Positions 7,179-9,471 of a stretch of 9,471 nucleotides of DNA are shown in pieces. Numbering within the stretch: the first letter of the stretch is position 1; each line of letters opens with the position of its first letter. The translations under genes were made by a program, and so were the position numbers. Origin of the DNA: Ruminococcaceae bacterium UBA866 (lineage in GTDB: Bacteria; Bacillota; Clostridia; Oscillospirales; Ruminococcaceae); the NCBI GenBank assembly GCA_002295325.1, contig DBGA01000076.1, positions 31,518-40,988 of the forward strand. Reading direction: 5' to 3'. The notes under the pieces are model-generated. The model saw nothing but the letters and a program-made list of their open reading frames with translations, was not told the origin of the DNA and ran no database searches.

Positions 7179-7316
7179 TTAACCAGTACACTTTAAGGCG
7201 AATGTTGAAAAGATATTTGAACCTGCTTTGCCAAACCATGGTTTACCTGTGGCATAGTACCCAATGGCCACAAGCAGTAGAAACGAGGTTACAACGTGTA
7301 TTGCTTGCAAAACCAT
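7179..7316 (-). pseudogene. AEC-type permease, N-terminal fragment truncated at the IS remnant
   Basis: A 45-codon leftward frame begins at ATG 7316 with AGGAGC six bases upstream; this site overlaps the TAG of the preceding oxidoreductase gene, so translation would be coupled. Residues 1-40 (VLQAIHVVTSFLLLVAIGYY, then KPWFGKAGSNIFSTF) look like the first membrane helix and loop of auxin-efflux-carrier (AEC) family permeases (…ALGY…K-GW…S-x-x-FS-x-…). The last few codons (LKCTG, stop 7181-7179) have no family match and probably derive from the IS end. The rest of a ~310-residue permease is not found on the other side of the IS. The family assignment rests on one helix and is moderate only; another polytopic transporter is possible. 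Confidence 0.55.
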
Positions 7317-7325
7317 AAATAGCTC

Positions 7326-8537
7326 CTAATCCATTACCCAGCGACCATTTCTGAAATCTGGAAAAAGGCAAGGCGCACCGCCTTGTAAAATAGATTGTTC
7401 CGAAAGCACTGTAACGCATTTCCAATCTGCCATATCATAAACATCAATCGGCATATGTGAGCCCGTGCGTATTGCATCAAAAAATACATTTAACATAATT
7501 CTATCCATACCGTCGTGGCCGCCTTTCTCCTTTTTTTCTGAAAAACTGCGCCATAATGGATGATCATAGTCTTTTCTGTATTGTTCTACGTTACCCCATT
7601 GACTGCTCCAATTCGTATCTAGCTTTGCGTTTTCCTCGTTATCTATGTAGACAGAAAGGTTATCCTCACAGTACATTCCAAGTGTTCCCTGTACCTGCAA
7701 GCCTCGTGAATAAAAGCGTGGCAGAGTTGTGTCCAAAAACAACACAATGGTTTCACCACCCGAGCATTTAATAGTTGTAGTAATAACGTCGCCCTGTGCA
7801 ATGCGCACATTGCTTTTTGCATCGTCAGTGCCCTTGTTACGAATTGCATAACTATTAAGTCCTACCGCTTTTGAAGCTACAGATACAAGAGATAATAGCC
7901 TGTTACCTTTACCTATTCCAAGTAGCTTTGCAATTGGCCCCAAATCGTGTGTTGGGTAATAGTCACAGTTACGCGCCGAAAAATGCTTAATGCGAAAATG
8001 ATCCAAGCCGCAATCGTCAACACAAAGTGAACGTATGTCATGCCGATAACCACCCTGACAGTGAACAAGCTCCCCGAATACACCTTGATTTACCATATTA
8101 AGAAGCATAAGTTCGTCACGCCCGTAACAGCAGTTTTCAAGCATCATAATTGGAGTATGAGTTTTTTCATAGGTATGAACCAGCTTCCAACAATCCTCAA
8201 CAGAATAAGCTCCAGACACCTCACAGCCAACAATCTTTCCGCTCAACATAGCCTCACAGGCAATCTGAACATGAGTCTCCCATCCCGTTGCAATGATCAC
8301 GACATCTACATCATTATGAGATAAAACCTCGTGGTAATCGGTACAAACATATGGTTCAGGCTCATTTCTTAAAGCGATTTCCTCTTTGGCGATATCAAGC
8401 CTATCTCGTGATATGTCACATAGCACAGTAATTTTTATATTGTTATGCCCATCAAGCGCATCCTTTAAAAGTGATGTTCCACGCAGACCTAGTCCTATCA
8501 TTCCAACATGAATTAATTTATCAGTAGTTTCAATCAT
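7326..8537 (-). CDS. Gfo/Idh/MocA-family NAD-dependent protein, GH109-like (alpha-N-acetylgalactosaminidase type)
   Basis: A 403-residue cytosolic protein. The N-terminal Rossmann domain (~8-130) shows VGMIGLGLRG with GxGxxG at 15-20 and an Asp after strand 2 (LCD, D41), indicating NAD binding. The canonical EKP motif of simple dehydrogenases is replaced by CEVSGAYSVEDCW (105-117). The C-terminal domain contains NCDYYPTHDLGPIAKLL (190-206), GNRLLSL (211-217) and GGHDGMDRIML (339-349) with MPIDVYDMADW (362-372). These segments resemble GH109 enzymes, which cleave terminal alpha-GalNAc by NAD-dependent oxidation, elimination and re-reduction. No secretion signal is present. An ordinary sugar dehydrogenase is the alternative. 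The start follows TGGAGGG at good spacing, 16 bases after the GNAT stop; the stop overlaps the ribosome site of the broken permease gene. The three therefore form one operon. Confidence 0.85.
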   Translation of the reverse strand: MIETTDKLIHVGMIGLGLRGTSLLKDALDGHNNIKITVLCDISRDRLDIAKEEIALRNEPEPYVCTDYHEVLSHNDVDVVIIATGWETHVQIACEAMLSGKIVGCEVSGAYSVEDCWKLVHTYEKTHTPIMMLENCCYGRDELMLLNMVNQGVFGELVHCQGGYRHDIRSLCVDDCGLDHFRIKHFSARNCDYYPTHDLGPIAKLLGIGKGNRLLSLVSVASKAVGLNSYAIRNKGTDDAKSNVRIAQGDVITTTIKCSGGETIVLFLDTTLPRFYSRGLQVQGTLGMYCEDNLSVYIDNEENAKLDTNWSSQWGNVEQYRKDYDHPLWRSFSEKKEKGGHDGMDRIMLNVFFDAIRTGSHMPIDVYDMADWKCVTVLSEQSILQGGAPCLFPDFRNGRWVMD

Positions 8538-8553
8538 TTCTTTCCCTCCACTA

Positions 8554-9114
8554 TCATAAAATATTATCTATATATTCATTGTCCACTATCGCAGGTAAAA
8601 CAGTGCAGTTTAATGCACTTGCCACGCTTTTCCAACTTTCTAAAGAGACATTATCTCCCGTTTTCAGAACTGGAAGAAATTTTAGATTAAGATATATTTT
8701 TATGGCAGGAATACGAAAATCATTGGTCATCAATGTGATTTTTTTCATACCCATATCCAATAGGTAGTTGACTACCCTTGAACAAAGTACGGTTCCCATA
8801 CCCTTTCCCCTACATTTGTCGCACATGGAAATCATATGCAATGTGCCTGTTTTATCTTCCCCTACAATTCCTGATGCAGTTGCTACGACTTCTGAGTTAT
8901 CGTCAAGTATGTAAAAAATTCCTTCTGGATAAATTCCTATGCCGCCAAGCATATCTTTCTCAAAAGCTTCCTCCGTCCAACGCTTACCTAAAAGTTCACT
9001 GAGTTCAAGCCATTTTTCAGTATATTTCTTTTTATGTGTCACAAAGCTGTATCCCTCAGGGAGTGAATCGTTCTGTTTAACTTTGTCGGTTTTCACCATA
9101 TGCAGATAATTCAT
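8554..9114 (-). CDS. GNAT-family N-acetyltransferase
   Basis: A 186-residue protein with one acetyl-CoA-binding GNAT domain. Motif A is CRGKGMGTVLCSRVVNYLL (101-119), which contains the pyrophosphate loop R-G-x-G-M-G. The preceding strands are IFYILDDNSEVVATASG (66-82) and GTLHMISM (90-97). Motif B is NDFRIPAIKIYLNLKFLP (131-148), the usual N-x-x-A-I-x-x-Y-x-x-x-G/K-F element. The substrate cannot be inferred. AAAGGA and GGA lie upstream of ATG 9114; an internal ATG at codon 6 is possible. It precedes the GH109-like gene by 16 bases and ends in TGA. It follows a sensor-kinase gene by about 110 bases and may start its own transcript. Confidence 0.85.
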   Translation of the reverse strand: MNYLHMVKTDKVKQNDSLPEGYSFVTHKKKYTEKWLELSELLGKRWTEEAFEKDMLGGIGIYPEGIFYILDDNSEVVATASGIVGEDKTGTLHMISMCDKCRGKGMGTVLCSRVVNYLLDMGMKKITLMTNDFRIPAIKIYLNLKFLPVLKTGDNVSLESWKSVASALNCTVLPAIVDNEYIDNIL

Positions 9115-9139
9115 GCTTTAATCCAATCCTTTCCATAAA

Positions 9140-9158
9140 TTGCACCATAAAGGTGCAA
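9140..9158. other. Small hairpin in the kinase-GNAT gap
   Basis: TTGCACC (9140-9146) and GGTGCAA (9152-9158) form a perfect 7-bp stem with a 5-base loop. On the minus strand the sequence after it is ATTTATGG, so it is at best a weak terminator for the kinase gene. It may instead be a structure in the GNAT leader. Confidence 0.35.
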
Positions 9159-9197
9159 AACATCGGCTCGAAAAATCTATTTTTCCAGCTAAAATTC

Positions 9198-9203
9198 ATT
9201 ATA
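9198..9203 (-). promoter_or_regulatory. Possible -10 box (TATAAT) for the GNAT operon
   Basis: A perfect TATAAT is present on the minus strand 23 bases after the kinase stop and about 85 bases before the GNAT start. No good -35 box is found at 16-18 bases, so this is weak support for a separate GNAT promoter. Confidence 0.3.
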
Positions 9204-9225
9204 ATATTTTTTATCACAGATCCGA

Positions 9226-9471
9226 CTATAATTCCTGCTTGTTTTTATTTGACTTATTGCTGATTTTTACTGTAACACAGGTTCCTTTTCCAATCTCACT
9301 CTCTAAAAGAACTCCATATTTAGGGCCGCTAAAAAGCTTAATTCTCCTGTTGACATTTGCAAGTCCGATGCTTGAATCAATCTGTTCAGATGCAGAGTTC
9401 ATTTCGGTTAGCATCTTATTCATCTGCGCTAATTTGTCGGCAGAAATACCGACTCCATCATCATAAATGCG
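9226..9471 (-). CDS. Sensor histidine kinase (LytS/YesM type), C-terminal ATP-binding end, truncated by the window edge
   Basis: Eighty-one codons are open to the right edge. They carry the end of a HATPase_c domain: the G1 box RIYDDGVGIS, then SSIGLANVNRRIKLFSG, the G2-like strand ESEIGKGTCVTVKI and a lysine- and asparagine-rich tail (NKSNKNKQEL). The combination GLANVN-x-RI-K-L followed by Y-G-V-x-x-ES-x-x-GKGT is typical of LytS/YesM-family kinases, which are membrane sensors paired with AraC- or LytTR-type regulators, often controlling sugar uptake. There is no response-regulator gene downstream in the window; it may lie upstream. The gene reads toward the GNAT-GH109 operon, which would fit carbohydrate control (inference). 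Confidence 0.85.
   Translation of the reverse strand, partial: RIYDDGVGISADKLAQMNKMLTEMNSASEQIDSSIGLANVNRRIKLFSGPKYGVLLESEIGKGTCVTVKISNKSNKNKQEL

Noticed and set aside
7243..7425. 60-codon minus-strand frame overlapping the end of the GH109-like gene and the permease fragment
   Set aside because: It is in a different frame from both; its sequence is a frame-shifted reading of the real protein ends.
8040..9002. Plus-strand open frames opposite the GH109-like and GNAT genes
   Set aside because: Shadows of well-supported minus-strand genes.
9170..9185. Inverted repeat GAAAAAT-CT-ATTTTTC as terminator
   Set aside because: A two-base loop and pure A/T stem make it unlikely to act as a terminator.

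Overview
The window is AT-rich. It has purine-rich Shine-Dalgarno sites, sigma-A-like promoters, a single-cluster ferredoxin, a hybrid-cluster protein, a membrane-anchored polysaccharide deacetylase and a LytS/YesM-type kinase tail. Together these point to an anaerobic low-GC Firmicute, probably a member of Clostridia; this is inference from gene content and base composition.

Left part (1-854): the 5' end of a MarR-family regulator (minus strand) is divergent from a short DNA-3-methyladenine glycosylase (plus strand). The two predicted promoters have overlapping -35 boxes. A 32-bp near-perfect palindrome covers the -10 and start region of the MarR gene and looks like an MhqR/MarR-type autoregulatory operator.

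Centre-left (968-4404): enolase, a one-cluster ferredoxin and a class I hybrid-cluster protein (Hcp) lie in tandem with no visible terminator between them; a hairpin terminator follows hcp. Two oddities stand out. Enolase is cut 18 codons short by an in-frame TAA, and sequence matching the usual C-terminal tail of the family continues after it. Hcp is preceded, in the same frame and with no stop, by a 54-codon cysteine-rich segment that begins one codon after the ferredoxin stop. The ferredoxin is the natural candidate electron donor for Hcp.

Centre (4502-5308): a membrane-anchored NodB-type polysaccharide deacetylase ends in a 16-bp GAAA-loop hairpin that can also stop transcription arriving from the right.

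Right part (5310-9471): everything else reads leftward except an IS remnant. In the direction of transcription there is the ATP-binding end of a sensor histidine kinase (truncated by the window edge), a GNAT acetyltransferase, a GH109-like Gfo/Idh/MocA oxidoreductase, and the first ~40 codons of an AEC-type permease that stops at a decayed IS3-family transposase fragment. Beyond the IS lie an EamA/DMT permease and a frameshifted remnant of a glycoside hydrolase family 4 gene. This half looks like a carbohydrate-uptake or glycan-processing locus eroded by IS insertion and frameshifts. GH4 and GH109 are both NAD-dependent glycosidase families, so their shared presence may be a trace of an older glycan-use cluster.

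I did not find tRNA, rRNA, CRISPR or phage features. No single undescribed multi-gene system is evident. The best candidates for follow-up are the Cys-rich/Hcp in-frame arrangement, the nonsense-truncated enolase and the degraded GH4/GH109/AEC locus.
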